Source of the DNA: Schlegelella aquatica
GTDB taxonomy: Bacteria > Pseudomonadota > Gammaproteobacteria > Burkholderiales > Burkholderiaceae_C
DNA: 64,000 nucleotides
Direction: 5' to 3'
Assembly (NCBI RefSeq): GCF_026013905.1
Contig: NZ_CP110257.1
Location: 930,001-994,000 of the forward strand
The notes under the pieces were generated by a model. The model was not told where the DNA came from, did no database searches, and saw only the letters and a list, made by a program, of their open reading frames with translations. The translations under genes and the position numbers were made by a program. Shown piece after piece: positions 1 to 9,467 of the stretch. How positions within the stretch are numbered: the stretch's first letter is position 1; each line of letters starts with the position of its first letter.

Positions 1-669
1 CTTGCGGTAGAGGACGGGGTTGGTGCGTTTGTGGGCCGGGTCGCCCAGGATCACCCACCGCCCGTCCTCGGCCGGCTGCGCCCAGTGCGGCGCCAGCCAG
101 CTGGCGAACTCCGGCCGCAGCAGGGGGTTGTTCTTGCACAGCCGCTCGGCCACCGCGTCGAGCGAGTCGTAGCTGCGCAGCTCCATCGGCGTCTTCAGCT
201 CGTCGAGCCACTTGGCGTAGCGGGCAGGGGCTTGGTCGGGCGTCGTCTCGGGCAGGCCGAAGCCCTCCAGGTTCACCAGCCGCCGTACCCGCTCGGGCCT
301 CACGCCGGCGTAGATCATCGCGACGTTGCCGCCCATGCTGTGGCCCACCAGGTCCACCGCCTGGCCAGGAGCAAGAGCGTCCAGCAGCGCGTCCAGGTCG
401 CCCAGGTAGTCAGGGAACCAGTAACAGTCGGCCCCAGGCGCCTGGGTGAGGCCGAAGCCGCGCCAGTCAGGCGCGATCACGTGCCGGTCCTGTGCCAGCG
501 CGTCGACCACGAACTGGAACGAGGCCCCGACGTCCATCCAGCCGTGGAGCATCACGAGCGGCGGCTGCGCTCCCTGGGCAGCGCCCCACACCTGCACGTG
601 ATAGCGCAACCCGCGGATGGTCCGGTACTCGCTGCGTGCAGTGCGATGGGGGGTATAGGGGCTCGTCAT
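1..669 (-). CDS. alpha/beta hydrolase, 3' end outside window
   Basis: The frame starts with ATG at 669 and runs off the window at base 1, so about 223 N-terminal residues are visible. It shows the alpha/beta hydrolase fold signatures: an oxyanion-hole stretch LHGWMD near residue 42 and the nucleophile elbow VGHSMGG near residue 104, whose serine would be the catalytic nucleophile. The substrate cannot be named. The gene starts 6 bases after the msbA stop on the same strand and is probably the last gene of the LPS-core operon, although hydrolases of this type are general esterases and need not act on LPS. Confidence 0.85.
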   Translation of the reverse strand, partial: MTSPYTPHRTARSEYRTIRGLRYHVQVWGAAQGAQPPLVMLHGWMDVGASFQFVVDALAQDRHVIAPDWRGFGLTQAPGADCYWFPDYLGDLDALLDALAPGQAVDLVGHSMGGNVAMIYAGVRPERVRRLVNLEGFGLPETTPDQAPARYAKWLDELKTPMELRSYDSLDAVAERLCKNNPLLRPEFASWLAPHWAQPAEDGRWVILGDPAHKRTNPVLYRK

Positions 670-675
670 TCGTGT

Positions 676-2409
676 TCACTCCATCGCCTGCGCGGCCACC
701 ATACCGGCGTACAGGCCGCCGCGCTCCATCAGTTCCTTGTGCGTGCCGGCTTCCACCACGCGGCCGTCCGACATTACATAGATGCGGTCGGCATTGCGCA
801 CCGTGCTCAACCGGTGCGCGATGAGGATCAGCGTCTTCTCGCCGTGCCATTGCTCAATGGACTGCTGGACGATGCGCTCCGACTCCGAGTCCAGCGCCGA
901 AGTGGCCTCGTCGAACACCCAGATTCGCGCCTGTTTGTACAGCGCCCGCGCGATCGCGAGCCGCTGCCGCTGCCCGCCCGAGAGACGGCTGCCGTTGGTG
1001 CCGATCATCATGTTCACCCCCTCCGGCTGCGACTGCACGAAGTCCCAGAGGTTGGCGGCCTTCAGGCACGCCTCGATGCGCGCCATGTCCTTCGGCGCGG
1101 CGTAGGCCACGTTATCGGCCAGCGGCCCGTCGAAGAGCACGATGTCCTGCGACACCACCGCGAACTGCCGCCTCAACGAGGCCTTGCGGATCTCCGTGAT
1201 GTCGATGCCGTCGAGCGTGATCCGCCCTTCGGTGGGGGCGACAAAGCCGAGCATCGCGTTGACGATGGTCGTCTTGCCCGACCCGGAGGGCCCCACGAGG
1301 GCGATCGTCTTGCCGGCGGGGATCTCCAGCTCGAGTTGATTGAGGGCCTTGTGCTCGCTGCCGGGGTATACCACCGTCACCCTATCAAAGCGAATATCGC
1401 CCCGGCACTGGCCCGCCTCCAATTCACGTGTGCCCGTGTCCGGCTCCGGCGGCGTGTCCATCAAATCGAAGCACGCTCTGGCCCCAATCAACCCACCGAT
1501 GATTGGTTGGGTCACGTCTGTCAGGTGCCGCATCGGCGAGATGGTCATCAGCATCGCGGTGATAAACGCCACGAACTCGCCGACGGAGGTGCCTCCCCGG
1601 TTTGCGTCGATCAAGGCAAGAGTCAGGATGAGCGCAACTCCCGCACTTGCCACGACTTGGGTAAGGGGTGTCATAGTAGCGCCGGCCGCTACGCTCTTAA
1701 GCGTCATCCGACGCAGACGCTTCGCTTCCTCCGTAAATCTCTGGTGCTCAAATTCACCGGCATCAAAGGTCCGCACCACTCTCCAGGCGCGGGTGATGTC
1801 GTCCACAATGCCCACGAGCTTGATTTGGGACTCGTATGACCTACTCCCCACGGAGAGGACGCGTTTTTGCACGGTCCTCACCACGTAGCCTAGTAACGGC
1901 ATCGTCACGAGGGAAATCAGGGTCAATTTCCAGTTTAGGTAAAAAAGGTACCCGAGTAGAGCGAGGAGGGTCGTCCCATCGCGCAATATTGTTGTCAGCG
2001 CACCGGCCAACGAGCTGGTGGCGTGGTGCGGATCATTGATAACTCGCGTCGCCGCAACGCCGGGAGAGAGTTGAGTGTATAAACTCGCATCGGCGCGCAT
2101 CACGGATCTAATAAGGTCGGTCCGCAGAGCGAGTACGGCTTGCGAAGTAGACCAATTGAATAGATATGTGCCAGTGAATGCGAGCAGCCCCCGGGTGGCG
2201 AAGAGTCCAATCACTGCCACCGGGACAAGCCAGACGGGAAACGCAATATCGGCTGTCCTGAAACCCTTATCGAGAAGCTGCTTCAGAAGCGCCGGAACCA
2301 GGGGTTCGATAGCAGCGGATGCAAAGAAGCACAAAATCCCCAGCGCAATCCCCGCCTTATGGGGGGTAATGTACGCAAATAGCCGGTGGGAAACGTCTTT
2401 AAGGTTCAT
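676..2409 (-). CDS. msbA: lipid A/core export ABC transporter MsbA-type (permease fused to ATPase)
   Basis: This 577-residue half-transporter has an N-terminal six-helix membrane domain (about residues 15-310) and a C-terminal ATPase with Walker A GPSGSGKTT, signature LSGGQRQRLAIARAL and Walker B IWVFDEATSALD. Length and order match MsbA, which flips lipid A-core across the inner membrane. It follows methyltransferase and glycosyltransferase genes on the same strand, which fits the export step for their product. Composition changes inside the gene: the ATPase half (about 676-1380) is near 70 percent GC, while the membrane half (about 1400-2409) is near 52 percent. This suggests a recombination breakpoint within the gene. 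Confidence 0.93.
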   Translation of the reverse strand: MNLKDVSHRLFAYITPHKAGIALGILCFFASAAIEPLVPALLKQLLDKGFRTADIAFPVWLVPVAVIGLFATRGLLAFTGTYLFNWSTSQAVLALRTDLIRSVMRADASLYTQLSPGVAATRVINDPHHATSSLAGALTTILRDGTTLLALLGYLFYLNWKLTLISLVTMPLLGYVVRTVQKRVLSVGSRSYESQIKLVGIVDDITRAWRVVRTFDAGEFEHQRFTEEAKRLRRMTLKSVAAGATMTPLTQVVASAGVALILTLALIDANRGGTSVGEFVAFITAMLMTISPMRHLTDVTQPIIGGLIGARACFDLMDTPPEPDTGTRELEAGQCRGDIRFDRVTVVYPGSEHKALNQLELEIPAGKTIALVGPSGSGKTTIVNAMLGFVAPTEGRITLDGIDITEIRKASLRRQFAVVSQDIVLFDGPLADNVAYAAPKDMARIEACLKAANLWDFVQSQPEGVNMMIGTNGSRLSGGQRQRLAIARALYKQARIWVFDEATSALDSESERIVQQSIEQWHGEKTLILIAHRLSTVRNADRIYVMSDGRVVEAGTHKELMERGGLYAGMVAAQAME

Positions 2410-2430
2410 GTTTCTGCGCGCCCGACTCTC

Positions 2431-3405
2431 CTAGGCCGCGATCCCGAGTCGTTTTCGAATGCTCCTCAGCCATTTTCTCCGGCGCCGCTGCCATTTTCCA
2501 TCGACCGCCGGAACATCGAAAGTCGAAAGCGTGCTGCGCTCGGCGAGCAGAATTTGGGCCAGCCGAAGACGTTCGTTCTCCTCACGCAAGCGGGTGATGG
2601 TCTTCTGTGCGGAGTCGTACAGCCGCCAGATCTCTATGGAAGCAGGCAACGACTGCGGTGCGGTAACAATGGCCGGTGTTAGCGCCGCGGGCCCCCACCT
2701 CCCAACATAGTAAGCGCAATTCTCAGTCTGCGCGCGAGTTCCAGCCTGCGGGGGGATCATCCACGGCTGCGCACGATGCGTAGCGGTTTTCAGAACATCC
2801 CGAGCCGACGTCGCTTCCGCAGGCAACGCATCTGGCGAAAGATGACAATGTCCGAGAGCGGGAGTGCCAAGAAGCCACTCGTCTGCCTTGCCGAGCACCT
2901 CCTCGGTCAGAGTTCTGAATTCCTCAAAAGTATACTTGCGCAAATGGAAAGGATTGTTCGTCTCTCCATACGCGTGATCATTCGGGCAGCTTATGATAAT
3001 CGTTCCGCCCGGCGCGACACACTCTGTGAGGGCGCGAAGAAACAAGTGTGGAGATTCAAGGTGTTCTATCGTCTCAAGGGAGACAATCAGGTCGAACTTC
3101 GTGCCATCGACTGCCGTTCTCAAATCCAACGCTGACGCGCACTGGTACTCCACCCCGTCAGTCGCAAAATATTTCCTTGCGCGCGCAATAGCATCCGGCG
3201 ATATGTCGATTCCGAGAACGTCGGCCGCTCCCCAGTCTCGCATCAGCCTAGAGCCATATCCTTCGCCGCAGGCGATGTCCAGAACCCGAGCGCCTCTGCA
3301 CGCGTTGTACGCGAGGGCATACCTCGCGACGTGTTCACCAAAGTAGAAGGCATGGTACGTGGTACCGTCCGCCGAGAAGCTGATACGTTCTTCACTCATG
3401 CTCAA
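2431..3405 (-). CDS. class I SAM-dependent methyltransferase with C-terminal coiled coil
   Basis: This 324-residue protein has SAM-binding motif I near residue 40 (VLDIACGEGYG) and a Methyltransf_11/UbiE-like fold up to about residue 200. Its tail carries a short predicted coiled coil (TRLREENERLRLAQ) and a basic end. The start overlaps the stop of the upstream glycosyltransferase by 4 bases (ATGA), so translation is probably coupled. By context it may methylate a sugar of the LPS outer core or O-chain, perhaps as a cap; the acceptor is unknown. GC is about 50 percent, well below the chromosomal average. Confidence 0.88.
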   Translation of the reverse strand: MSMSEERISFSADGTTYHAFYFGEHVARYALAYNACRGARVLDIACGEGYGSRLMRDWGAADVLGIDISPDAIARARKYFATDGVEYQCASALDLRTAVDGTKFDLIVSLETIEHLESPHLFLRALTECVAPGGTIIISCPNDHAYGETNNPFHLRKYTFEEFRTLTEEVLGKADEWLLGTPALGHCHLSPDALPAEATSARDVLKTATHRAQPWMIPPQAGTRAQTENCAYYVGRWGPAALTPAIVTAPQSLPASIEIWRLYDSAQKTITRLREENERLRLAQILLAERSTLSTFDVPAVDGKWQRRRRKWLRSIRKRLGIAA

Positions 3406-5492
3406 AGCTCATAGATATTTCTGACCCGCTCAAGGTGCTGGCGTCTGTCGCGCTTTTCTCGGCAGTAGGCCCAAGCACCCTCGCTCACCTTCCTGCATTC
3501 ATTGAAGTCGGTGTACATAGCAAGTATGGCGGTAACGTAAGCTTCTGCTGCGGCGCCATCTTCGGCTAGGTGAGGTACAAGAAAACCTGTTTCAGAATGC
3601 CGTACTGCTTCCGGGATTCCGCCAACGCTAGGGGCAATGACTGGCAATCCGAAGCTCATGGCTTCCAAAATCACGTTCGGCATCCCATCGTAGAAAGAGG
3701 TGTAGATTAGTCCGTCATACTCAGATAGGGGAAGCTCTCCCAAGCTGGAAAATGCCGGTCGATTTTCAATATTAGGTGCTGCGAGAAACATCGTTTTCGC
3801 CCGGAATAGGCTGTGCGTTGGGGCAAAAACGTCGATATGAACCTGGGGGGCGCGCTCTTTCAGCAACTGGGCAATTCGAACCACGAGCTCGGGCCGCTTC
3901 TGCCTATCCAAGCGCGAGGCCCACATCAGGCGAAAGCGAAAGCCGTCCTTCAAACGATAAACGGGTTCGGAATGAGCAGATTCTACATATGCAGGCAGAA
4001 CGTGGTAGTTTTCCGCTGGACAACCCATCCGCCTCTGGTCCTCTATAGTGATCGCTTCGCAATCGGAAACTACCCGCCAGAAGTTGTCCTTCATTTCGTC
4101 CAGCAAGGCAGTCACAAAAGGGGCCTTGTACCGCGCTGACCCGAATTCAACTTCCACGTCGCACCACCGGTAGTAGATTAGCCTATTCGCAAGCTTTTTT
4201 CCATATCTGCGGAGGAATAGGTGATTGAAATCCGAGGGCTTGAAGTGAAGCCGGGCATCGTTTGCGCACGACTGTAGCAGCCGAAAAACAGCTATGGCAA
4301 CGCCGTCAAAAGAGGTGTCTCCTATCCGGCAATCCGAGAGCGCCAAGAAGTCCGCTCCGGGTGGAACCCGAGACTGCCAAGGATGAGGGCCATGAGGATC
4401 AGTCGCAACAATTAAGACGCGAGCTTGGCCGGTAGACTGGAGCGCCTCAGCCACTTGCAGCAAGTACTTCTCGCCTCCTCCGACGCAAAGGCTGGGGAGG
4501 AGGATTACGTCAGTGTAGTTCGACTTTATGGCGCAATTCCTTACCGCCTCACATATCCTCAGATAGAGGTCGCCTACAGCTGTGGGCGGCATGTACGCCA
4601 CATCCATCAGGCATTTGCTGGACTTCTCAGGGTCGATGGCAGGCTCGATCTCCGATGCGAGTTGGATGGCTTTTCTAACCGCGGTATCGCGCCAAAACGC
4701 GGCGGTGAGAGCAGTCTTGGGAACGCCGAAGTTCGGACGTCTTTGCAGGGGGGCGATCGCATCCTCGTTACATGTAGCGAAATACACTTCGGGGTCGAAT
4801 AGGGAACTACGGCTCTGCACGAAGTACGCATGAAGGCGTCGGCTCTGAGCCATGATACTCCGGGCGTGTTGCCGATAGAACAAGACGGTAGAGGGTGCTG
4901 AATCGAAGTTCCAGCCCTTTGCGATGCTTTCGCAGTGAAAGTGCCAATCTTCGTATGCGTACTCTCTTGAAACGTCGGGGTGTGCATACTCGAGCTCGGC
5001 CCACAAAGCCCTGGGTGCGAAAATTTGTGAGATGTAGGGGTGGTTGTCAATTAACGCTCGCGGATTGGCAGTCTGATAGCGGCAAAGAAAGTGTCGATCT
5101 CCAAACGCATAAACATACTCGGGAAGGATGATGGTGCGCGGCTGGTGCTGGGCTGTGCGTACCTTCTCCACCAGAGAGTTATAAGACCATAAATCGTCGG
5201 CATCCAATAGCGCGACATACTTTCCTTGTGCTGCACGGCAGCCATAATTACGCGCCCGCGCAAGTGAGCGCTCGTGGATACGAAGAATCGTGTGTGCAGT
5301 TAGAAAGCCGTAATCCCAATTGTCGAACGCGCCCTCGGTCACCGGATCAGGATCGTCTAAGACGACAATGAGTTCGCACGACAGACCATGATGGCGGGCG
5401 AAGATGACCTGATCGTAAATTGAGCGCAGGGTCCTGGTTATGTAATGCGCTTCGCGGTGGGCATTGAGAACAATCGAGACGTCGATGCTCAT
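3402..5492 (-). CDS. two-domain glycosyltransferase (GT2 N-terminal, GT4 C-terminal)
   Basis: The 696-residue protein joins two transferase domains. Residues 1-230 form a GT-A GT2 domain with the nucleotide-binding start SIVLNAHREAHY and a metal site in LLDADDLW. Residues about 330-696 form a GT-B GT4 domain, with the core WASRLDRQKRPELV and the donor-binding stretch EAMSFGLPVIAPSVGG. Such fusions add two successive sugars. It overlaps both neighbours by 4 bases (ATGA at 3402-3405 and 5489-5492), which marks a tight operon. GC falls to about 47 percent in places, suggesting foreign origin. Donor and acceptor sugars cannot be deduced. Confidence 0.9.
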   Translation of the reverse strand: MSIDVSIVLNAHREAHYITRTLRSIYDQVIFARHHGLSCELIVVLDDPDPVTEGAFDNWDYGFLTAHTILRIHERSLARARNYGCRAAQGKYVALLDADDLWSYNSLVEKVRTAQHQPRTIILPEYVYAFGDRHFLCRYQTANPRALIDNHPYISQIFAPRALWAELEYAHPDVSREYAYEDWHFHCESIAKGWNFDSAPSTVLFYRQHARSIMAQSRRLHAYFVQSRSSLFDPEVYFATCNEDAIAPLQRRPNFGVPKTALTAAFWRDTAVRKAIQLASEIEPAIDPEKSSKCLMDVAYMPPTAVGDLYLRICEAVRNCAIKSNYTDVILLPSLCVGGGEKYLLQVAEALQSTGQARVLIVATDPHGPHPWQSRVPPGADFLALSDCRIGDTSFDGVAIAVFRLLQSCANDARLHFKPSDFNHLFLRRYGKKLANRLIYYRWCDVEVEFGSARYKAPFVTALLDEMKDNFWRVVSDCEAITIEDQRRMGCPAENYHVLPAYVESAHSEPVYRLKDGFRFRLMWASRLDRQKRPELVVRIAQLLKERAPQVHIDVFAPTHSLFRAKTMFLAAPNIENRPAFSSLGELPLSEYDGLIYTSFYDGMPNVILEAMSFGLPVIAPSVGGIPEAVRHSETGFLVPHLAEDGAAAEAYVTAILAMYTDFNECRKVSEGAWAYCREKRDRRQHLERVRNIYEL

Positions 5493-6226
5493 GAACTGGG
5501 CGGAGATGATGGTTGTCCGGTAATTTGATTGCGTAGTGCCGCGATTGCGGCTCTCTTTTTTATCGAGCGGCGGAGTCGCTGAATGAGCGGAAGAGAGGTA
5601 TTGATTGGGGCGCGGCCGCTGGGATCGATAGTCGATTCGAGATGCAAGTTGTGATGAACGACCGGTTCGCTCAGTAACAAGACTTTTAATCCGTACTCCC
5701 AGTACTGGTTGAGCTGGCGGTCAATGGGAGCGGTAGGGCGGGAGATCCGCCTCAATAAGGCTTCGGCTCCTGATCGGGTGATAAGATACCCTTGTGTTCC
5801 ATCCGGGGCGGCAGTAGCAAGAAGCAGTTCGTGTCCGGTGGGTAAGCGGCCGACCGGAATGCCTTTCGCCTTCCTCAAGCTTCCCAGGCGAACGAGGTCA
5901 AAAACTAGGTGAGAGCTAGTCAGCTCTTTGCACACCTGCAAGAAAGCGGGGGAGAGACAAACGTCATCCTCCAGAACAACCGCGGATGGCAGTGCCGAGT
6001 ACGCTATGCGTTTCCACAGCGCTACGTGGCTCATATAGCACCCTAGTTCGCCGTCTGTGAGATTGTTATGTGGGTCTTTGATATGGATCTCGTGGCGTAT
6101 ATCGGACCCACGGATCGCAGGAAAGAACTCAGCTGTTGCACCTAGGCGATTGAGTTCGCATTCCATGAGCGCTCGCCTGTCGGTGCTGCTGGGCAAGTTG
6201 ATAACAAAAATGGGGAGGAGGTACAT
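5489..6226 (-). CDS. glycosyltransferase family 25 (LPS core galactosyl-type)
   Basis: The start is placed at ATG 6226, just ahead of the conserved N-terminus MYLLPIFVINLPSSTDRR; longer versions would run into the upstream gene. The 245-residue product shows the GT25 pattern: N-terminal INL..S..R, then a helical stretch with GCYMSHVALWKRI, then the acidic motif VVLEDDVCL that binds the nucleotide sugar. GT25 enzymes usually add galactose or glucose to lipooligosaccharide. The gene lies 5 bases after the GT9 stop and overlaps the next gene by 4 bases. It belongs to the low-GC block. Confidence 0.88.
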   Translation of the reverse strand: MYLLPIFVINLPSSTDRRALMECELNRLGATAEFFPAIRGSDIRHEIHIKDPHNNLTDGELGCYMSHVALWKRIAYSALPSAVVLEDDVCLSPAFLQVCKELTSSHLVFDLVRLGSLRKAKGIPVGRLPTGHELLLATAAPDGTQGYLITRSGAEALLRRISRPTAPIDRQLNQYWEYGLKVLLLSEPVVHHNLHLESTIDPSGRAPINTSLPLIQRLRRSIKKRAAIAALRNQITGQPSSPPSS

Positions 6227-6231
6227 GCTTA

Positions 6232-7296
6232 CTATACGTCTGGGAAGGCCTTCCGCGGTGAATTGGCCTGGGGCCGGAACCGAAAGCCTATTGATTCTTG
6301 GGCCGTTTCCTGCATGACGGCGAGAACTTGCTCGACTGTGATCGAAGCTAGAGAGGCACCTTGTATAGAGCGAACTAGCGGATCGTGGGCAAGCGGCGGG
6401 CGGTCGCCGAGGATGACGTATGTAGGGCAACTACATGCCGCTGCGACGTTGACCATACCGGTGTCATTGCCCACGCATGCGTCGGCCGAGTTCAGCACCT
6501 GGGCGCTCTCCAAGACTGTCAAATGCGTTACGGGGTGGCAGCGCTCTCGTAGGTATTCAGGAGTAGCCTCGCAAATCTCTCTCGCCAGTTCGGTTTCCGC
6601 TGGACCGCCAAGGACTAGCACGCTGCCGCCCTTCTCGAGCAGGCATGTTGTTAAGGCGCTGAATTTTGCCTGGCCCCATTGCTTATGTGGTTCCGAGGTT
6701 CCAATGGCGAGCACGTGTAGAGGTCGCTCTATCTTCGCCAAGATTTCAAGAACGTTCCTCCCAGCGTTTGGCGGTAAATCAAGGCGTGGCACAATTGGGG
6801 CTGAGACGAAACGGTGCGCGGCTGCAAGGGCACTCGCTTCGAAGTACACGGGAACCTCCTCACCCTTGTACCGGTCGATGTAGGGCGGCTGGTTGAGAAA
6901 GATGCGTTGCAGCCGGCGATACCCATAGCCGATGCGCACGGGGATGCCCGTCATCCATGCCAGCAGCCCCCGGCTCACCCGGCCGGAGAACAGCACGATG
7001 CGATCGAAGTCGCGCTGCTTGAGCTCCTGCGCGAAGCGCCACATGCCCAGCAGTCCCGCGTGCCGGCCCTTGCGCTTCTCGCTGCGCCGGGGGCGGTGGT
7101 CATGGTCGATGATCTCTTCGACCCAAGGTTCGTGGCCAATCAGTTGGCGAGCCAGGGTAGACGGCTGTGCGATCACGCTGACCTTGCCCCCTCGGCTTTG
7201 CTCGGCCACGGCCTTGAAGTAGGGGATGTGCCAAACCAAGTCACCGATGCCGGTGAACTGATGGAGTACGACAGTCTTGGGACGAGGGTCTGACAT
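6232..7296 (-). CDS. glycosyltransferase family 9 (heptosyltransferase-like)
   Basis: This 354-residue GT-B protein has the GT9 N-terminal motif GDLVWHIPYFKAV near residue 18 and the C-terminal donor-site motif GNDTGMVNVAAACSCP near residue 275, as in ADP-heptose:LPS heptosyltransferases. It probably adds heptose or another sugar to the inner core; which linkage is not visible. Composition changes inside the gene: the 5' part (about 6900-7296) is near 70 percent GC, the 3' part near 55 percent. This mirrors the break in msbA and marks the other edge of the low-GC block. Confidence 0.87.
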   Translation of the reverse strand: MSDPRPKTVVLHQFTGIGDLVWHIPYFKAVAEQSRGGKVSVIAQPSTLARQLIGHEPWVEEIIDHDHRPRRSEKRKGRHAGLLGMWRFAQELKQRDFDRIVLFSGRVSRGLLAWMTGIPVRIGYGYRRLQRIFLNQPPYIDRYKGEEVPVYFEASALAAAHRFVSAPIVPRLDLPPNAGRNVLEILAKIERPLHVLAIGTSEPHKQWGQAKFSALTTCLLEKGGSVLVLGGPAETELAREICEATPEYLRERCHPVTHLTVLESAQVLNSADACVGNDTGMVNVAAACSCPTYVILGDRPPLAHDPLVRSIQGASLASITVEQVLAVMQETAQESIGFRFRPQANSPRKAFPDV

Positions 7297-7326
7297 ACGA
7301 ATCGAACACGGCTGCGGCGGCCCCTC

Positions 7327-8427
7327 TTACCGCGGCCGGCGGCACCCGAGGACTGCTTGGTACACGCTGGCATTGCCGGCCACCATGGCCGGAATAGAGA
7401 AACGCGACACTACATATTCTCGCCCAGCCTGCCCGTATTGGTTTCGTAACGATTCGTTGCTAACCAGGGCCGCCAGGGCGGTGGCCAATGCGTGCGGGTT
7501 TTCCGGAGGGACCAGTTCCCCGTTGAGACCCGGCCTGACGACTTCGGGGATGCCTCCGGCGCGCCCCGCCACGATCGGTCGCCCGCATGCGGCGGCTTGC
7601 AAGAGGGCGACGCCCAGCCCTTCCATCGAGGCCGGATGCACGACGACGTCCACGCACGGAAGGATTCGCTCCAGGTCGCGCCGGAAACCGGCGAAGGTGA
7701 CGGCGCGCTCGAGCCCCTTTTGCTGGACCAGCGCCTGGATGTCGGGCAACAGTGGGCCCTGGCCGAAGAGCAGCACGCGCAGGTTCGGATGTTGAGCGAG
7801 CACGGCGGGCAGGGCTTCAATCAGCGTGCGGTGGCCCTTGCGGGGGATGAACTGGGCGGCCATGGCCAGAGTCACCTCGTTCTCGCGCAAGCCGAACTCG
7901 GACAGGAAGAAGCCCCTATCCTGGCAGCCAGGTCGATAGAGTTCGGTGTCGACTGCGTCGAGCACCACTTCAACCTGTTGTGGCGGGACGCCCTCGCCGA
8001 TGAGCACATCGCGGATCGCACCGGAGATGGCGATGACCCGGTCGTACAGCCGGTACTTGCGGCGGGCCAGCCACCCGGGCTCTGGGTTGTCGACACGACG
8101 ACTCAATACGCAGGGCACGCCCTCCAGCTTGGCAGCGATGCCGCCCCACACGTCGGTGCCACGGCGGCTGTGCAGGTGGACTACGTCCGGCCGGTGAGCG
8201 CGTATGAGGCGACGCAGTCGCCCAACCATGCCGACGTCCAAGTCGCCTTTCATCTCGAGTTCGAAAACCTGGACGCCCAGCTCGGAGGCGGCCTTCGCAA
8301 TCGCGCTGCCTTTGGGGCAGGCAAGCAGGTTCTGGTGACCCGATTCGGCCAGGCCCTTCATCAGGAAGATCACCTGCAGTGGACCGCCGTAGTAGTGCTT
8401 GCCTGACTCCACATGCAGTATCTTCAT
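7327..8427 (-). CDS. glycosyltransferase family 4
   Basis: The 366-residue product is a single GT4 domain. The N-terminus MKILHVESGKHYYGGPLQV is the usual start with a glycine-rich acceptor loop. The C-terminal half has MAAQFIPRKGHRTLIEALP and a donor-binding stretch ending in GRAGGIPEVV. Its ATG overlaps the stop of the upstream GT9 gene by 4 bases (8424-8427); a 30-base gap separates it from the next GT9 gene. It is high in GC, so it lies outside the foreign block. It is presumed to act at the membrane face on LPS core or a related polymer. Confidence 0.89.
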   Translation of the reverse strand: MKILHVESGKHYYGGPLQVIFLMKGLAESGHQNLLACPKGSAIAKAASELGVQVFELEMKGDLDVGMVGRLRRLIRAHRPDVVHLHSRRGTDVWGGIAAKLEGVPCVLSRRVDNPEPGWLARRKYRLYDRVIAISGAIRDVLIGEGVPPQQVEVVLDAVDTELYRPGCQDRGFFLSEFGLRENEVTLAMAAQFIPRKGHRTLIEALPAVLAQHPNLRVLLFGQGPLLPDIQALVQQKGLERAVTFAGFRRDLERILPCVDVVVHPASMEGLGVALLQAAACGRPIVAGRAGGIPEVVRPGLNGELVPPENPHALATALAALVSNESLRNQYGQAGREYVVSRFSIPAMVAGNASVYQAVLGCRRPR

Positions 8428-9467
8428 CGGCTCAACTCCAGAACCTCGCGGCCGGCGTGGAAGACGTCATCGACTGTGTGCGCTCTCATGCAGTCGAAGC
8501 GGCCTCCACAGGTGGGATGCCGGTGGCAGGGAGAGCAGGGGAGCTGGTGATAGAGGATGCGAGTCGACGGAACGCCCGCGTCGGCGTACGGGCAGGTGGA
8601 GCCGAAGAGGGCCAAGGTCGGTACTCGCAGCGCGGAGCCGAGGTGAGTCAGTCCTGTGTCCACGCCAACGAGCAGTGCCGCCTTCTCGATGACCGCGGCG
8701 CTCACGTCCAGAGGCAGTTGACCGGCAAGGTTGACGATGTGCGGGCTGCCCCTGCAGATCCGCGATGCGGCCTCACGGTCACCCGGGCCACCCAGCACCA
8801 CGCAGCGCAGCCCTTGGACTCGCCAACGCGCGGCGAGCTGGGCCCATCTGTCCTCGAACCAGTGCTTCTGAGGGCGGGTCGTGAAAGGCGCGAGCACCGT
8901 GTAAGGCCCTTCGATTCCGGCGGCGCGCAAGGCGCGTTCGGCGGCCTGTGCCGGCTCCTGCCCGATCGCGATGTCGAGATGAAAGGCCTGCGCGGGCGCG
9001 CCAAGGTACTGTGCGAGCTGACGGTACTCGGAGCCGATGAGAGGGTGGGGGCCGGGCGAATGCTGTAGGGATTCGGTGGCCAGCCACTGGCTGCCTTCGC
9101 GCGGGTGGAGGGCGACGCGGCGGGGCGCTCGGCTCCACCAGGCGCACAGCCCGCTCTTCAGCAGGCCCTGCACGTCCAGCACGAGGTCGAAGCGTCGTTC
9201 GCGCAGCATGCGACGGAAAGTGCCCGCGGCGCGCCAGAGCGAACCGTAGCGCCCCTCTTTCCACAACACCTGCCAGGACTTGCGGTCCCAGAGAAGAAGT
9301 TCGTCCAGCCGCGGGTTGTGGCGCAGCAGCGGTGCGGCCGCGGGCTCGGTCAGCCAGGCGAGGTAAGCCTGGGGGTAGCGAGCGCGCAATGCGGGGATGA
9401 GGCCCGAAGCCATCACCACGTCGCCCAGGGCCGACAGGCGAACGATGAGGATGCGCGGCGTGGTCAT
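8424..9467 (-). CDS. glycosyltransferase family 9 (heptosyltransferase-like)
   Basis: ATG 9467 begins MTTPRILIVRLSALGDVVMA, the diagnostic GT9 N-terminus with the conserved glycine-aspartate acceptor loop. The C-terminal motif GVDTGLTHLGSALRVPTLAL near residue 260 carries the donor site. The 347-residue length matches WaaC/WaaF-type heptosyltransferases. With hldE just upstream this is a good candidate for an inner-core heptosyltransferase I or II, but the two cannot be told apart here. The start overlaps the upstream 42-codon remnant by 4 bases, so its translation may depend on that short frame. Confidence 0.9.
   Translation of the reverse strand: MTTPRILIVRLSALGDVVMASGLIPALRARYPQAYLAWLTEPAAAPLLRHNPRLDELLLWDRKSWQVLWKEGRYGSLWRAAGTFRRMLRERRFDLVLDVQGLLKSGLCAWWSRAPRRVALHPREGSQWLATESLQHSPGPHPLIGSEYRQLAQYLGAPAQAFHLDIAIGQEPAQAAERALRAAGIEGPYTVLAPFTTRPQKHWFEDRWAQLAARWRVQGLRCVVLGGPGDREAASRICRGSPHIVNLAGQLPLDVSAAVIEKAALLVGVDTGLTHLGSALRVPTLALFGSTCPYADAGVPSTRILYHQLPCSPCHRHPTCGGRFDCMRAHTVDDVFHAGREVLELSR

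Noticed and set aside
31-1839. 602-codon plus-strand frame opposite the hydrolase and msbA
   Set aside because: It is antisense to two well-supported genes, has no domain match and shows the Arg/His/Pro/Leu-rich composition of GC-rich shadow frames.
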